This document shows, in pieces, positions 39,469-50,106 of a DNA stretch of 64,000 bases; the stretch's first letter is position 1, and each line of letters starts with the position of its first letter. This DNA comes from Aquamicrobium sp. (lineage in GTDB: Bacteria > Pseudomonadota > Alphaproteobacteria > Rhizobiales > Rhizobiaceae). Both the position numbers and the translations under genes were made by a program. The notes below the pieces were generated by a model. That model saw only the letters and a list, made by a program, of their open reading frames with translations. It did not search any database and had not been told where the DNA came from. The DNA lies in the NCBI RefSeq assembly GCF_023954335.1, contig NZ_JAMLIE010000001.1:1550001-1614000 (forward strand), in the 5' to 3' direction.

Positions 39469-42225
39469 TTATCCCGCCTGCTTTTTCAAGAAAGTCGCGG
39501 CCAGGGCGAGGATCACGGGAACAGCAAGCCCCATCGCCAGCATCGGCTCGAGCATTTCACCGAAGCCGAAGGCTTTGGAAAAGGCGCCCCGCGCCGCAGT
39601 GACGAACCAGGTCGTCGGGTAGATCTCGCCAATTACTCGTCCGAACCCTTGCAGTGACGAAACCGGATCAACCAACCCTGAATAGGACACGGCCGGAATC
39701 ATGGTCAGCAGCGCGGTGGCGAACAGTGCCGCGACCTGGCTGGAGATGAAGACCGACACCAGAAAGCCAAGCGCCGTCGATGCCGTCACATAGATCAGCG
39801 CGGCAACTGTCAGACCAGCGAAACTGCCGGTGAACGGCACGCCAAAGAAGAACACGGCCAATGCCATCATCAGGAAGAAGTTGACCATGGCAAGGCCAAC
39901 ATAGGGCAGTTGCTTTCCCAGCAGGAATTCCAGCCGCGTGACCGGCGTGACATAGAAATTGATGATCGAGCCCAATTCTTTCTCCCGCGCCACCGAAAGG
40001 GTGGTCAGGATCGCCGGAATCATCAACAGCAGCATTGGAATCACCGCCGGCGCCATGGCGACGATGCTTTTCACGTCCGGATTATAACGATAGCGGATGA
40101 CCAGCTGAAAGTCCCCATTCGAGGCTCTGTCTCCGTAGGCCTCGCGCATCTTGCGCGTGATCCAGTCGCCATGCATGCCTTGGATATAGCCTTGGACCGT
40201 ATTGGCGAGGGACGGGTTTGCTCCATCAAACCAGGCGCCAATCTCGACGCTACGGCCACGCGCGACATCGGCGGCGAAACCGGGAGGGATCTCGATGGCA
40301 AGGCTGATTTCTCCCGCACGCATCCTTGCGTCGATATCCTCATAGCTTGTCAGCGGCGCCTTTTCGATGAAGTAGCGCGATCCGGCAATGTCCTGGACAT
40401 AGTCGCGGCTTGCGGTGGTCTGGTCGTGGTCGAGGACTGCGAAGGTGAGATCCTCGACATCCATGTTGATGCCTAAACCGATGACGATCATCAGAAGCAC
40501 CGAGCCGATCAAGGCCATGGCCAGCCGGATAGGATCGCGCTGCAACTGCAGGCTTTCAAGCTTCGAATAGCTGATCAGGCGGCGAAGGCTGTAGCCGCCG
40601 GTTTCGTTGCGACGGGCCGGCGCTGCTCCGGCCAAGGCCGACACGGCCGCGGGCTCCGTCGTAGGTTCAGGCGCAGTGGCGGTTTCATCGATCGCCTCTT
40701 GCAGATAGGCGACAAAGGCGTCCTCCAGCGTCGCGAAGCCTTTGGATTTCGTGATCGCCTCTGCCGTGTCGCTGACCAGCACCTTGCCCGCATGCATCAG
40801 GCTGATGCGATCGCACCATTCTGCCTCGTTCATGAAATGGGTCGAGACGAAGATGGTGACGCCATCCTTACGCGACAGTTCCGCCAGAATACGCCAGAAG
40901 CCGTTCCGAGCCACAGGATCGACCCCTGAAGTCGGCTCATCAAGGATCAGTATTTCGGGGCCGTGGATCATCGCCACCGCCAGCGACAGCCGCTGGCGGA
41001 TGCCCAGCGGCAGCGCCTCGGGAAGTGCGTCGGCTACATCCGCCAGATCGAAGCGGGTGATCATCTCCTGAATGCGGGCGGGGATCTTTTCCGGATCCAT
41101 CGCGAAAAGCTTCGCGTGCAGTTCCAGGTTATGAAACACCGTCAGCTCGGAGTAGAGCGAAAACGCCTGGGACATGAAGCCGACACGGCGGCGCACCGTC
41201 ATGTCGCGCGCATCGACTTCGTGCCCGAAGAGCTTTGCCGTCCCCTCGGTCGGCTCCAGAAGCCCGGTCAGCATCTTCATCGTCGTGGTCTTGCCGCACC
41301 CATTCGAGCCGAGGAAGCCGAATATCTCGCCCTTGGCGATGCGGAAGCTGACATTGTCGACGGCAGTGAAATCACCAAACCGCTGGGTCAACTCCTCGGC
41401 CTCGATGGCGATCTCGTTGTCGCCGCCTTCGCGCGGCGGGATCACAACGGTGGTGTCTTTACCACGGTCTTCCTCGGGCAAAAGCGCGATGAAGGCGGCA
41501 TCCAGATCCACCGCACCAGTCCGGCTCAGCAGTTCTTCGGTGGTGCCGGTCGCCAGCACCTTGCCCGCATTCATCGCCACCAGCCAGTCGAAACGCGCGG
41601 CCTCCTCCATATAGGCGGTGGCGGTGATCACGCTCATACCGGGGCGGTCCTTGCGGATCCGGTCGATCAGATCCCAGAACTGACGGCGTGAGAGAGGATC
41701 GACACCGGTGGTCGGCTCATCGAGGATCAGGAAATCCGGGTCATGGATCAGCGCGCAGCACAACCCCAGCTTCTGTTTCATGCCGCCCGAGAGCTTTGCC
41801 GCCGGACGGTCGCGAAACGGCGACATGCCGGTGGCGGCCAGCAGGTCGGTGATGCGCCGTTCGCGTTCGGCCTTGTCATGGCCGAAAAGGCTACCGAAGA
41901 AGTCGAGGTTCTCTTCGACCGACAACGTGGGATAGAGGTTCTTGCCCAAGCCCTGCGGCATATAGGCGATGCGCGGGCAGACCCGCCCTCGATGGCCGGC
42001 CTCGCGCATGTCGCCACCTAGGACCTCGACTCGACCCTCTTGGATGACGCGTGCTCCGGCCAGCAGCGACAGCAGGCTGGACTTGCCGACCCCGTCCGGT
42101 CCGATCAGTCCGACCATCCTGCCAGCGGGAACGTCCAGCGTTACATCGTTCAGCGCGGTAACCTTGCCGTAACGCAGCGTCAGGGCGGCAACCGTCGCTA
42201 CGGGCAGATGTTCCGCCCCGGTCAT
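39469..42225 (-). CDS. rbbA: RbbA/YhiH-type double ABC ATPase-permease fusion
   Basis: A 918-residue protein close to the length of E. coli RbbA (911). The first ABC domain has [25 protein letters not shown] and [12 protein letters not shown]. The second has [15 protein letters not shown], a degenerate signature [10 protein letters not shown] and [14 protein letters not shown] linker near 510-540 leads to an ABC-2 permease with a periplasmic loop (about 560-918). E. coli RbbA was described as a ribosome-associated ATPase, but this gene context is that of an efflux pump. It overlaps the HlyD gene by 4 bp. Confidence 0.94.
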   Translation of the reverse strand: MTGAEHLPVATVAALTLRYGKVTALNDVTLDVPAGRMVGLIGPDGVGKSSLLSLLAGARVIQEGRVEVLGGDMREAGHRGRVCPRIAYMPQGLGKNLYPTLSVEENLDFFGSLFGHDKAERERRITDLLAATGMSPFRDRPAAKLSGGMKQKLGLCCALIHDPDFLILDEPTTGVDPLSRRQFWDLIDRIRKDRPGMSVITATAYMEEAARFDWLVAMNAGKVLATGTTEELLSRTGAVDLDAAFIALLPEEDRGKDTTVVIPPREGGDNEIAIEAEELTQRFGDFTAVDNVSFRIAKGEIFGFLGSNGCGKTTTMKMLTGLLEPTEGTAKLFGHEVDARDMTVRRRVGFMSQAFSLYSELTVFHNLELHAKLFAMDPEKIPARIQEMITRFDLADVADALPEALPLGIRQRLSLAVAMIHGPEILILDEPTSGVDPVARNGFWRILAELSRKDGVTIFVSTHFMNEAEWCDRISLMHAGKVLVSDTAEAITKSKGFATLEDAFVAYLQEAIDETATAPEPTTEPAAVSALAGAAPARRNETGGYSLRRLISYSKLESLQLQRDPIRLAMALIGSVLLMIVIGLGINMDVEDLTFAVLDHDQTTASRDYVQDIAGSRYFIEKAPLTSYEDIDARMRAGEISLAIEIPPGFAADVARGRSVEIGAWFDGANPSLANTVQGYIQGMHGDWITRKMREAYGDRASNGDFQLVIRYRYNPDVKSIVAMAPAVIPMLLLMIPAILTTLSVAREKELGSIINFYVTPVTRLEFLLGKQLPYVGLAMVNFFLMMALAVFFFGVPFTGSFAGLTVAALIYVTASTALGFLVSVFISSQVAALFATALLTMIPAVSYSGLVDPVSSLQGFGRVIGEIYPTTWFVTAARGAFSKAFGFGEMLEPMLAMGLAVPVILALAATFLKKQAG

Positions 42226-43286
42226 TTCACGACATTGGCAAGTGTGGCTGGCCAGTCGACCGAAGGATCAAGCCGCAGATAGGCCATGCCCGGCAGACCG
42301 GTCTTGACGTATTCGATATAGCGGACAAGCAGTTCCGGGTCGATCCGCGCACGGATGCGGAACATCAGCTTTTCGCGTTCGTCGGCGGTTTCGACCGTCT
42401 TGGGGGTGAACTGCGCCACGTCTGCCACATAGCTGACCGTCGCAGGGATCACATAGTCGGGGGCGGCATCCATGACCAGCCGCACTTCGGATCCGACCTG
42501 CACCCGCCCGGCCTGCGAGGTGGGCAGGAAGATCGTCATGTAGACGTCGCCCAGATCGACAAGGCTGAGGATACGGCCACCCGAGGCGACGATCTCACCT
42601 TCTTCTGCGACGCGGTACTGGATGCGGCCGTCGCGGGGCGAAACCAGCGTCGCGTCGTTGATCGAGGCCGTGATCGAATCGATCGACGCCTGTGCGGCCT
42701 CGACCGCAGCCTGGGCGTCCACCACCTGCGCCTGTGCGGAATTGATGCCGGCCTGGGCGGCGGCATCCGAGGCCTCGGCCGAGGCGACACCCGCCTTTGC
42801 CTGGCGATCCTGCGCCCGGTCGTCGTCAACCACCTGCTGGGAAGTCGTGTTCGACAGAAGAAGCCGTTCCGAGCGCGCCAGCTTCCGCGCCGCCGCATCC
42901 GCCACCGCTTCCGCCTGATCGACTCTGGCTACTGAAGCACGCTTTTCCGCTTCTGCCTTTGCGACCAGGACCTTCGCGGTCTCGACCGCGATTTCAGCCC
43001 GGCGCAGCTGTGCCTCGGCCTGCCGTCTCTGGGCGTTGAGCTGGACGATATCCATTTGCACCAGAACAGCGCCAGCCTTGACGAAGTCTCCTTCGGCAGC
43101 CGTGATGTCGGCGATGCGTCCCCCAGTCAGGGCCGCGATGTCGATCTCGGTTGCCTCGATCCGCCCGTTCGCACTGACGATGCCGTCGGGCAAGGCCGGT
43201 GCCTGCAGTCTGTCCCAAGCAAAATAGGCCGCGACGACCGCGGCCACCAGAATGACCGGGATGAGATACTTCGATCTTTTCTTCAC
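42222..43286 (-). CDS. HlyD-family membrane fusion protein (YhiI-like)
   Basis: A 354-residue periplasmic adaptor. It has an N-terminal membrane anchor ([18 protein letters not shown]), a lipoyl half ([20 protein letters not shown]), a long Ala-rich coiled coil at about 75-215 and a beta-barrel. The start is a GTG at 43286, supported by GAGGA 7 nt upstream; no ATG fits. It is the first gene of the three-gene operon and would link the ABC permeases to an outer-membrane channel encoded elsewhere. Confidence 0.92.
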   Translation of the reverse strand: MKKRSKYLIPVILVAAVVAAYFAWDRLQAPALPDGIVSANGRIEATEIDIAALTGGRIADITAAEGDFVKAGAVLVQMDIVQLNAQRRQAEAQLRRAEIAVETAKVLVAKAEAEKRASVARVDQAEAVADAAARKLARSERLLLSNTTSQQVVDDDRAQDRQAKAGVASAEASDAAAQAGINSAQAQVVDAQAAVEAAQASIDSITASINDATLVSPRDGRIQYRVAEEGEIVASGGRILSLVDLGDVYMTIFLPTSQAGRVQVGSEVRLVMDAAPDYVIPATVSYVADVAQFTPKTVETADEREKLMFRIRARIDPELLVRYIEYVKTGLPGMAYLRLDPSVDWPATLANVVK

Positions 43287-43609
43287 GAACTGGTCCTCAA
43301 GTACGGCAATTTATGGCCTCACGTCGCGTTTGAGGGTACCGGGGCAAACTATCTAGCGCAAGCACGCCTCGACGATTGTCTTTGGCAAGGTAGCGGAGTC
43401 TTTGCCTCTGGATGGCGATGGCAAGTTTCCGTCTGATGCGACGGTGGCGGGATTAGTTACAGTAAAACTACCACAAGGAAATCCGACCCGACTTGATGCA
43501 CGTCAATGACCGCATTGAGTGCGGCCTTGACAATAGATAGGCGAAATCGTCGCTATGCGATAGCATCACAGGCAAAATGCGCAGGGAGACGCGCCGGAAG
43601 GAGTTTTCA
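43287..43609. promoter_or_regulatory. Intergenic region between export and ADI operons
   Basis: 323 bp without a gene. It must hold promoters for the leftward HlyD operon and the rightward arginine deiminase operon. An FNR-type box is at 43493-43506 and is listed separately. Nothing else was recognised. Confidence 0.5.
43493..43506 (+). promoter_or_regulatory. FNR/FixK/Anr-type box upstream of ADI operon
   Basis: TTGATGCACGTCAA differs by one base from TTGAT-N4-ATCAA and is a symmetrical-type FNR/FixK site. It lies 104 bp before the carrier gene ATG. Anr/FNR activation under low oxygen is well established for arginine deiminase operons of pseudomonads and others, so control by oxygen is expected here. 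Confidence 0.7.
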
Positions 43610-45058
43610 ATGACCGAAGAAACGATGCAACGCGACGATCCGGCACAAGAGCTTTCGTCCCGTTTTCCGACTGCATACACGATCCTTTTTCTTCTCATCG
43701 TATTTGTCGCCGCTCTGACCTGGATCATTCCCGCTGGCCAATATGACCGCGTGATGAACGAGGAAGTCGGCCGCGAGGTAGCCGTGGTCGGAACCTACCG
43801 CGAGGTCGAGCGGAACCCACAGGGCTTCGTCGACGTGATGCTTGCGCCTGTTGCGGGCTTTTACGATCCCGACAGCAACGCGGCGAACGCCATCGACGTC
43901 GCGCTTTTCGTGCTGTTCCTTGGCGGGTTTCTGGGCGTCGTGAACGCCACCGGAGCGATAGACACAGGGATCAGGACGGCGATGTCGGCAATGAAGGGAC
44001 GCGAGATCTGGATGATCCCGATCATGATGTCCCTCTTCGCGCTGGGCGGGACGACCTACGGCATGGCCGAGGAAACGCTGGCCTTTTATGCAATCCTCAT
44101 CCCGGTAGTGATTGCGGCGGGCTATGACGCGGTGACGGGTGTGGCCATCATCCTGATCGGCGCAGGGATCGGCGTGCTGGGCTCGACCATCAACCCTTTT
44201 GCCACGGTCATCGCCTCGAACGCGGCAGGTATCGCATTCACCGAGGGGATGTTCCTTCGCTTGGTGATCCTGCTGGGCGGGCTGGTGATCTGCGCAGCCT
44301 ATGTCATGCGTTACGCGCATCGGATCAAGGCTGACCCCTCGCGCTCGGTCGTGGTCAGGCAGGCCGAAGCGCATCGCAAACTGTTCTTGCAAGGCAAGGG
44401 CGACAATGATGCCGATGCCGCCTTGACCGGCAAGCAGAAGCTTATCCTTGCTGTCTTCGCGGTTACCTTCGCGGTGATGATCTGGGGCGTGGCCGGCCAA
44501 GGCTGGTGGATGGCGCAAATGGGAGCTCTGTTCCTTGGCTCGGCGATCGTTGTCGGGCTGGTGGCGCAGATGGGCGAGAAGAAGCTGACCGGCAGTTTTG
44601 TGGATGGGGCGCGCGACCTTCTGGGTGTGGCGCTTGTCATCGGTCTTGCCCGCGGCATCGTCGTCATTATGGACAACGGGCGGATTGCCGACACTATTCT
44701 GCACAGCGCCGAGCAATCGCTGGGAGGGCTGGGCGAACTGGCCTTCATCAACCTGATGCTCTGGATCGAGATCGGGATGAGTTTTTTCGTGCCGTCTTCG
44801 TCGGGGCTTGCCGTGCTATCGATGCCGATTCTTGCGCCGCTTGCCGACTTTGCAGGCGTCGGCCGTGATCTGGTGGTGACAGCCTATCAGTCGGCAAACG
44901 GCTTGGTAAACCTCATCAACCCCACCTTCGCGGTGGTGATCGGCGGCCTCGCAATAGGGCGGGTATCTTACGATCGCTGGATTGTCTTCATCTGGCCACT
45001 GATGCTGATCCTTCTGTTGTTCATCACGGTGGTACTTACCCTCGGTACGCTTTTGTAA
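43610..45058 (+). CDS. YfcC-family carrier, probable arginine/ornithine exchanger
   Basis: A 482-residue membrane protein of the YfcC/DcuC-like group with about 12 spans (TAYTILFLLIVFVAALTWII near the start; FFVPSSSGLAVLSMPILAPL; ending LMLILLLFITVVLTLGTLL). It replaces the usual ArcD antiporter as first gene of the arc operon, so arginine/ornithine exchange is inferred from context. The ATG at 43610 follows GAAGGAG. arcA starts 15 bp after its stop. Confidence 0.9.
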   Translation: MTEETMQRDDPAQELSSRFPTAYTILFLLIVFVAALTWIIPAGQYDRVMNEEVGREVAVVGTYREVERNPQGFVDVMLAPVAGFYDPDSNAANAIDVALFVLFLGGFLGVVNATGAIDTGIRTAMSAMKGREIWMIPIMMSLFALGGTTYGMAEETLAFYAILIPVVIAAGYDAVTGVAIILIGAGIGVLGSTINPFATVIASNAAGIAFTEGMFLRLVILLGGLVICAAYVMRYAHRIKADPSRSVVVRQAEAHRKLFLQGKGDNDADAALTGKQKLILAVFAVTFAVMIWGVAGQGWWMAQMGALFLGSAIVVGLVAQMGEKKLTGSFVDGARDLLGVALVIGLARGIVVIMDNGRIADTILHSAEQSLGGLGELAFINLMLWIEIGMSFFVPSSSGLAVLSMPILAPLADFAGVGRDLVVTAYQSANGLVNLINPTFAVVIGGLAIGRVSYDRWIVFIWPLMLILLLFITVVLTLGTLL

Positions 45059-45073
45059 GAGAAAGGAAATGCC

Positions 45074-46303
45074 ATGTCTGATCGTACTCTCGGTGTTCAC
45101 TCCGAAACCGGCAAGTTGCATCAGGTGATTGTGTGCCGCCCCGGCCTTGCCCATCGCCGTCTGACCCCGGACAATTGCCAGGAACTGCTGTTCGACGACG
45201 TCTTCTGGGTCAAGCAGGCTCAAAAGGATCACGACGTGTTCTCCTCTGTCATGCGCGAGGAAGGCATCGAAGTGCTGGACGTGAACGACCTGCTGGCCGA
45301 AACGCTGGATGTGGCCGAAGGTCGCAAATATGTGCTGGATCACCGCATCAACCGCGATCAGGTCGGCGTCGGCATGCTGTCGGATCTCCGCGCCTGGATG
45401 GAGGAACTGCCCGGCGTTAGGCTGGCCGAATACCTGTTGGGCGGGCTGGCCACCAGCGACCTGCCGTTCAAGCCGCATGGCCTGTTCGGTGCTTATCTGG
45501 GCTATCAGGGCCTGATCCTGCCGCCGCTGCCCAACGCGCTGTTCACCCGCGACAACTCGGCCTGGATCTACGGCGGCGTATCCGTCAACCCGATGCATTG
45601 GCCGGCGCGCCGTCCCGAGACGCTGCTGAACACCGCGATCTACAAGTTTCATCCGAAGTTTGCCGGCAAGGCGGAAATCTACTTCGGAGACCCAGCTGTC
45701 GATCATGGGCTGTCGACCGTCGAAGGCGGCGATGTGATGCCGGTCGGCAATGGCGCCGTGCTGGTGGGCATGGGCGAACGGTCCTCGCCGCAGGGCATCG
45801 GGCAATTGGCGGTTTCGCTGTTCGAAAAAGGCGCCGCCCAGCGGGTTCTGGCCTTCGCCATCCCCAAGTCGCGCGCCGCGATGCATCTTGACACGATCTT
45901 CACCCTTTGCGGCGGCAACGTGGTGACGGCCTTCAAGGAAGTGGCCGATGAGCTGGTCTGTTACGATATACGCCCCGGCAAGGGCGGGACGCCGCTGGAA
46001 TTCCACCACGATCCGCGCCCGATTTTTGAGATCGTGGCAGAGGTTCTGGGCTACAAGTCGCTGGAACTAGTGGCCACTGGTGGCAACACCGAAGAGGAAC
46101 GCAAGCGCGAGCAATGGAATGATGGCAACAACGTGCTCTGCCTGCGTCCCGGCGTGGTCATCGGCTATGACCGCAACGATGACACCAACGCGGCGTTGAA
46201 GGCCGCCGGCATCGAGGTGCGCGCCATTCCCGGCGCCGAACTGGGCCGGGGCCGCGGCGGCAGCCACTGCATGTCCTGTCCCACCATCCGCGACGCAGTT
46301 TGA
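45074..46303 (+). CDS. arcA: Arginine deiminase
   Basis: A 409-residue guanidino-group hydrolase that converts arginine to citrulline and ammonia. Catalytic elements: [12 protein letters not shown], the Asp/Glu-His region [11 protein letters not shown] and [11 protein letters not shown], and the nucleophilic Cys in [13 protein letters not shown] near the C-terminus. It is preceded by GAAAGGAAAT. It is the first enzyme of the ATP-forming arginine deiminase pathway. Confidence 0.97.
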   Translation: MSDRTLGVHSETGKLHQVIVCRPGLAHRRLTPDNCQELLFDDVFWVKQAQKDHDVFSSVMREEGIEVLDVNDLLAETLDVAEGRKYVLDHRINRDQVGVGMLSDLRAWMEELPGVRLAEYLLGGLATSDLPFKPHGLFGAYLGYQGLILPPLPNALFTRDNSAWIYGGVSVNPMHWPARRPETLLNTAIYKFHPKFAGKAEIYFGDPAVDHGLSTVEGGDVMPVGNGAVLVGMGERSSPQGIGQLAVSLFEKGAAQRVLAFAIPKSRAAMHLDTIFTLCGGNVVTAFKEVADELVCYDIRPGKGGTPLEFHHDPRPIFEIVAEVLGYKSLELVATGGNTEEERKREQWNDGNNVLCLRPGVVIGYDRNDDTNAALKAAGIEVRAIPGAELGRGRGGSHCMSCPTIRDAV

Positions 46304-46314
46304 GGAGGCGCACA

Positions 46315-47316
46315 ATGGCTTTCAACCTGAAGAACCGTCATTTCCTGACCCTGCGGGACTTCACCCCGCAGGAGATCGGCTATCTTCTCAAGCTTTCCGC
46401 CGATCTGAAGGCCGCGAAATACGCGGGCACCGAGGTTCCGACGCTCAGGGGCAAGGAGATCGCGCTGATCTTCGAGAAGGACAGCACCCGCACCCGCGTC
46501 GGCTTCGAGGTGGCGGCGCATGACCAGGGCGCGACCGTGACCTATCTTGGCCCCTCGGGCAATCACATGGGCCACAAGGAGACCGTCAAGGATACCGCCC
46601 GGGTGCTGGGCCGTGTCTATGACGCGATCGAGTACCGCGGCTTCGGGCAAGAGGTGGTGCAAACCCTGGCCGACTGGTCCGGCGTGCCGGTCTATAACGG
46701 GCTGACGGACGAATTCCACCCGACCCAGATCCTCGCCGATTTCCTGACGATGCAGGAACATGCCGAAAAGCCGTTGCGCGAGGTATCCTATTGCTTCCTC
46801 GGCGATGCCCGCAACAATATGGGTGACAGCCTGCTGATCGGCGGTGCCAAGATGGGCATGGATGTGCGGCTTTGCGCCCCTCGGACACTGTGGCCCACGA
46901 CCGAAGTCCAGGACTATGCAAAGGCCGTCGCAAAAGACACCGGCGCGCGGATCACCCTGACCGATTCCATCGACGAGGGCGTGAAGGGCGTGGATTTCGT
47001 CTATACCGATGTCTGGCTTTCGATGGGCGAGGCCAAGGAGAAGTGGGCCGACCGCATCAAGCTGCTGATACCCTATCAGGTCAATGCCGATGTGATGAAC
47101 AAGACCGGCAACCCGCGCGCCCGTTTCATGCATTGCCTGCCCGCCTTCCACAATACCGAGACGACGGTTGGCCAGCAGATCAAGGACGAGTACGGTCTGG
47201 ACTGCATGGAAGTGACCGAGGAGGTCTTTGAAGGGCCGGCCTCGATCGTCTTCGATCAGGCCGAGAACCGGCTGCACACGATCAAGGCGGTTCTGGTCGC
47301 CACCCTGGGGGGCTGA
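46315..47316 (+). CDS. arcB: Catabolic ornithine carbamoyltransferase
   Basis: A 333-residue OTCase. Carbamoyl-phosphate loop [23 protein letters not shown], ornithine-side DVWLSMGE and [10 protein letters not shown] are all present. In this operon it should run in the phosphorolytic direction, splitting citrulline into ornithine and carbamoyl phosphate. The sequence alone would also fit anabolic argF. ATG 46315 follows GAGGAGGCGCACA. Confidence 0.95.
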   Translation: MAFNLKNRHFLTLRDFTPQEIGYLLKLSADLKAAKYAGTEVPTLRGKEIALIFEKDSTRTRVGFEVAAHDQGATVTYLGPSGNHMGHKETVKDTARVLGRVYDAIEYRGFGQEVVQTLADWSGVPVYNGLTDEFHPTQILADFLTMQEHAEKPLREVSYCFLGDARNNMGDSLLIGGAKMGMDVRLCAPRTLWPTTEVQDYAKAVAKDTGARITLTDSIDEGVKGVDFVYTDVWLSMGEAKEKWADRIKLLIPYQVNADVMNKTGNPRARFMHCLPAFHNTETTVGQQIKDEYGLDCMEVTEEVFEGPASIVFDQAENRLHTIKAVLVATLGG

Positions 47317-47318
47317 AC

Positions 47319-48224
47319 ATGCTTGTCGTGGCAGCACTTGGCGGGAATGCGCTGCTCCGTCGCGGGGAGCCTCTGACGGCCGAGAACCAGCGGGCCAACG
47401 TGCGCGAGGCCGCGCGCGCACTGGCCCGCATCGTCGAGGCCGGGCACAGGCTGGTCATCACGCACGGCAACGGTCCGCAGGTCGGATTACTGGCGCTTCA
47501 GGGCGCGGCCTACAAGCCGGACGAGGCCTATCCGCTGGATGTTCTCGGGGCCGAAACCGGCGGCATGATCGGCTACATGATCGAACAGGAACTGGAGAAC
47601 GCACTGGGCCACACGCGGCCTGTAGCCACGCTTCTGACACAGGTGATCGTGGACGCGGACGATCCGGCCTTTCAAAAGCCCACGAAGTTCATTGGCCCCG
47701 TCTATGACCGCGAGGAAGCCGAGGCCCGCGCGACTGCTGCCGGCTGGTCCATCGCGCCCGATGGAGACAAGTGGCGCCGTGTCGTGCCCTCGCCCATGCC
47801 GAAGGAAATCCCCGACATTCGTGTGCTGCAGCTTCTCCTGGATCGGGATGTGATCATTATCTGCACCGGCGGAGGCGGCATTCCGGTGCTGCGGCAGCGC
47901 GACGGCAGCATGAGCGGCATCGAGGCGGTGATCGACAAGGACGCCGCCAGCGCGCTTCTCGCGCGCCAGATCGGAGCCGATGCCCTTCTGCTGCTGACCG
48001 ACGTGGACGCGGTCTATCGCGGTTTCGGCACCCCGACAGAGGCACCGATCGCCACATTGACACCAGACGAGGCACGCGTACTCGATCTTCCCGCCGGGTC
48101 GATGGGACCGAAGATGACAGCTGCGGCAGACTTTGCGGATCAGGGTGGGCTGGCGGGTATCGGCCGGCTTGATCAGGCTGTGGAAATTCTGGAACGGCGC
48201 GCAGGCACGCGCGTCCAGAATTGA
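47319..48224 (+). CDS. arcC: Carbamate kinase
   Basis: A 301-residue kinase that makes ATP from carbamoyl phosphate and ADP. Motifs: [50 protein letters not shown] and [10 protein letters not shown]. It starts 3 nt after the arcB stop. It completes the ADI pathway, which yields one ATP per arginine without oxygen. Confidence 0.96.
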   Translation: MLVVAALGGNALLRRGEPLTAENQRANVREAARALARIVEAGHRLVITHGNGPQVGLLALQGAAYKPDEAYPLDVLGAETGGMIGYMIEQELENALGHTRPVATLLTQVIVDADDPAFQKPTKFIGPVYDREEAEARATAAGWSIAPDGDKWRRVVPSPMPKEIPDIRVLQLLLDRDVIIICTGGGGIPVLRQRDGSMSGIEAVIDKDAASALLARQIGADALLLLTDVDAVYRGFGTPTEAPIATLTPDEARVLDLPAGSMGPKMTAAADFADQGGLAGIGRLDQAVEILERRAGTRVQN

Positions 48225-48532
48225 CATTGTGGTCTAAAAGGGAGTCTGATCTCAACGTAATAATGAAGGACCGAAGAGGAAATCAAGATCTCCAATCACC
48301 AAAGCCTGCCGAGCAGGTGGTAAGGGACGTCGCGCCGAGCGCGACGGCACCTCTTAGCGAGCGACAAGAGACGGATCCTGCTGAACGATTGCGTGCAAGA
48401 GCCGGGTTTGGAACCGTGTCGGCAGATGTCTGTCATCGGACAATCGAATGGCACTGGATCAATCCGAATCCCCTCCGCGCGATAATGAGTTCATCGGTGC
48501 ATGACCATCATTTTTACTTCGTGACTAGCTAA
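48225..48532. other. Intergenic, no gene recognised
   Basis: 308 bp between arcC and the convergent nqr operon end. An open frame at 48221-48532 exists, but its product has no recognisable features and unusual composition. Only small inverted repeats (for example CGTCGCGC/GCGCGACG near 48330) are visible. Confidence 0.5.
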
Positions 48533-48946
48533 TCAAGGCCCTGAACTGTGCTCGGAGGCAGTCAGGATCGCAGCGAAGAGATCCGACCGGTGCAGCATGC
48601 CGGCCACCTCGCCGTCGCGCAGCACGGGATAGACACGGTGCGAGCGCGCCAGGAACTCTTCGGCGGCGGAGACAAGGTCGAGATCGACAGTGAGCGCGCG
48701 TACCTCCCGGGTCATGAAGTCGGCAACCGCTCCGCCCCATTGCTGGTAGTAGCTGGCGTTCAACATCGGGCGGAAGCAGTCCTTCTCCGTCAGGATACCG
48801 ACCAGCCCTCCACGATCGTCGATGACCGGCGCCGAGGCCATGCGTTGCCTGGCGAAGGCCGCGACCGCTTCACGGATCGGCATCTCGGGAGACAGGCGCG
48901 GAAACTCCGCACGCATGATGTGCTCGACGGTGGTGCCCATGGTCAT
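48533..48946 (-). CDS. CBS-domain protein
   Basis: A 137-residue protein with two CBS repeats: VEHIMRAEFPRLSPEMP... VGILTEKDC at residues 8-60 and VADFMTREVRALTVDLD... MLHRSDLFAAIL at 75-128. CBS pairs bind adenine nucleotides and act as energy sensors. The start at 48946 follows GGAGGAG and overlaps the nqrM stop. As the last gene of the nqr operon, it may tune the complex or signal redox or energy state. Confidence 0.9.
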   Translation of the reverse strand: MTMGTTVEHIMRAEFPRLSPEMPIREAVAAFARQRMASAPVIDDRGGLVGILTEKDCFRPMLNASYYQQWGGAVADFMTREVRALTVDLDLVSAAEEFLARSHRVYPVLRDGEVAGMLHRSDLFAAILTASEHSSGP

Positions 48947-49110
48947 CGCCGGTTCTCCTCCTTCGCGTGCGGACAGCCGTCGCAGCGCGTTCCGCCGACA
49001 CAGGCAAGGCCATCGCAACCCCGGCTCGGCGCGCCCCGGCCCATCATCAGGCCAGCGCCGAGGCCGATGGCGGACAGGCAGACGATCAGAATTGCGAGAA
49101 GCGCTTCCAT
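48943..49110 (-). CDS. nqrM: Na+-NQR maturation protein NqrM
   Basis: A 55-residue protein. One membrane helix (LLAILIVCLSAIGLGAGLMM) is followed by a Cys-rich tail (RGCDGLACVGGTRCDGCP), the four-Cys pattern of NqrM (DUF539). In Vibrio, NqrM is needed to mature the NQR complex, apparently by delivering iron to NqrD/NqrE. Overlap with the CBS gene and placement after apbE match its usual position. Confidence 0.88.
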   Translation of the reverse strand: MEALLAILIVCLSAIGLGAGLMMGRGAPSRGCDGLACVGGTRCDGCPHAKEENRR

Positions 49111-49119
49111 CGGCGGACC

Positions 49120-50103
49120 TCAGGCGAGATGCTTTTCGACCGCGCCGGTCGCAACGCTTCGCAGGCCGACACCGTCGCGGAACAGGAACAGCGCGGCGAT
49201 ATCTCGGTTGCGCGCCAGCTCCGGCCCGGCCTCGCCGGCCGCCATCAGCGCCGTCGCCCAGCCGTCGGCCTCGCGCGCTGAGGCCGTCAGCACGCTCACC
49301 GAGGCAAGCGCGCCTTCGACCGGCTCCCGCGTGGCGGGGTCGATGATGTGGCTGCAGCGGCGCGGGCCGATGTTGTAGCCGTTGGCGCGATCGCCCGACG
49401 TCGCGACCGCGAGGCTGTCCAGCCGCAGCATGCCGACGAAGCCTTCCGCTTCAGGTCGCGGGTCCTCGATGCCCACCTGCCAGACGCGTCCCGACGGATG
49501 CCGTCCACGAGCGGCTAGCTCGCCACCGAAGTCGATCAGGAAGTCGTCGTGGCCGGCATCCAGCAGCAGGTCGGCCATGCGGTCGAGCGCGTGGCCTTTC
49601 GCGATGCCGCACAGGTCGAGCGTGAGACCCGGTCTCGTCTTTGCGATGTGGTCGTTGGCCACGGACAGGCCGCGCCAACCTCCGGGCATCGCCTCGCCAT
49701 GGTCGATCGGCCCGAAACCCCAGCGCGCGACCAGCGGGCCGACCGTCGGGTCGAAGTGGCCGCTGCTGCTCTCGGCGATGATGAGAGCCGAATGCGCCAC
49801 TTCCGCGACCTCGTCGGCAACGGCCATGTCTCCGGCGCCGGCGTCATTGAAACGGGAAATCACGCTGTCGGCCCGCCACGGTGAGAAGACGAGGTCCAGA
49901 TCGGCGAGCAGCGCTTCGATGTGAGCCTGCAAGGCGGCGGTTGGCGTGCCTGCCGGCAGCGAAACGCTCCAGCCGGTACCGAACGCGGCTCCGCCGATGC
50001 CCGCCAGCGGCGAGACGCCGCGCGCGACGGCGGGAGCCGCGACACAGGCGGCGCCGAGGGCGAGGAAGCGACGCCGGTCGATGAGGGTGGACATGGGGCG
50101 CAT
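49120..50103 (-). CDS. apbE: FAD:protein FMN transferase (ApbE)
   Basis: A 327-residue flavin transferase. The Tat-type signal is DRRRFLALGAACVAAPAVA. Family motifs are FGTGWSV, SRFNDAG, FDPTVGPLVARWGFG, DLCGIAKGHALDR and a C-terminal TASAREADGWATALM. It attaches FMN to Thr in NqrC and, normally, NqrB. ATG 50103 follows GGAGG within the end of nqrF; ATG 50094 is an alternative. It lies inside the nqr operon, as usual. Confidence 0.93.
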   Translation of the reverse strand: MRPMSTLIDRRRFLALGAACVAAPAVARGVSPLAGIGGAAFGTGWSVSLPAGTPTAALQAHIEALLADLDLVFSPWRADSVISRFNDAGAGDMAVADEVAEVAHSALIIAESSSGHFDPTVGPLVARWGFGPIDHGEAMPGGWRGLSVANDHIAKTRPGLTLDLCGIAKGHALDRMADLLLDAGHDDFLIDFGGELAARGRHPSGRVWQVGIEDPRPEAEGFVGMLRLDSLAVATSGDRANGYNIGPRRCSHIIDPATREPVEGALASVSVLTASAREADGWATALMAAGEAGPELARNRDIAALFLFRDGVGLRSVATGAVEKHLA

Positions 50104-50106
50104 GGG

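Noticed and set aside
43607..44716. Minus-strand frame opposite the YfcC carrier
   Set aside because: His/Asp-rich shadow typical of antisense membrane-protein genes.
48221..48532. A 103-codon + strand frame after arcC
   Set aside because: No ribosome site, overlaps the arcC stop, and the product has no recognisable features.
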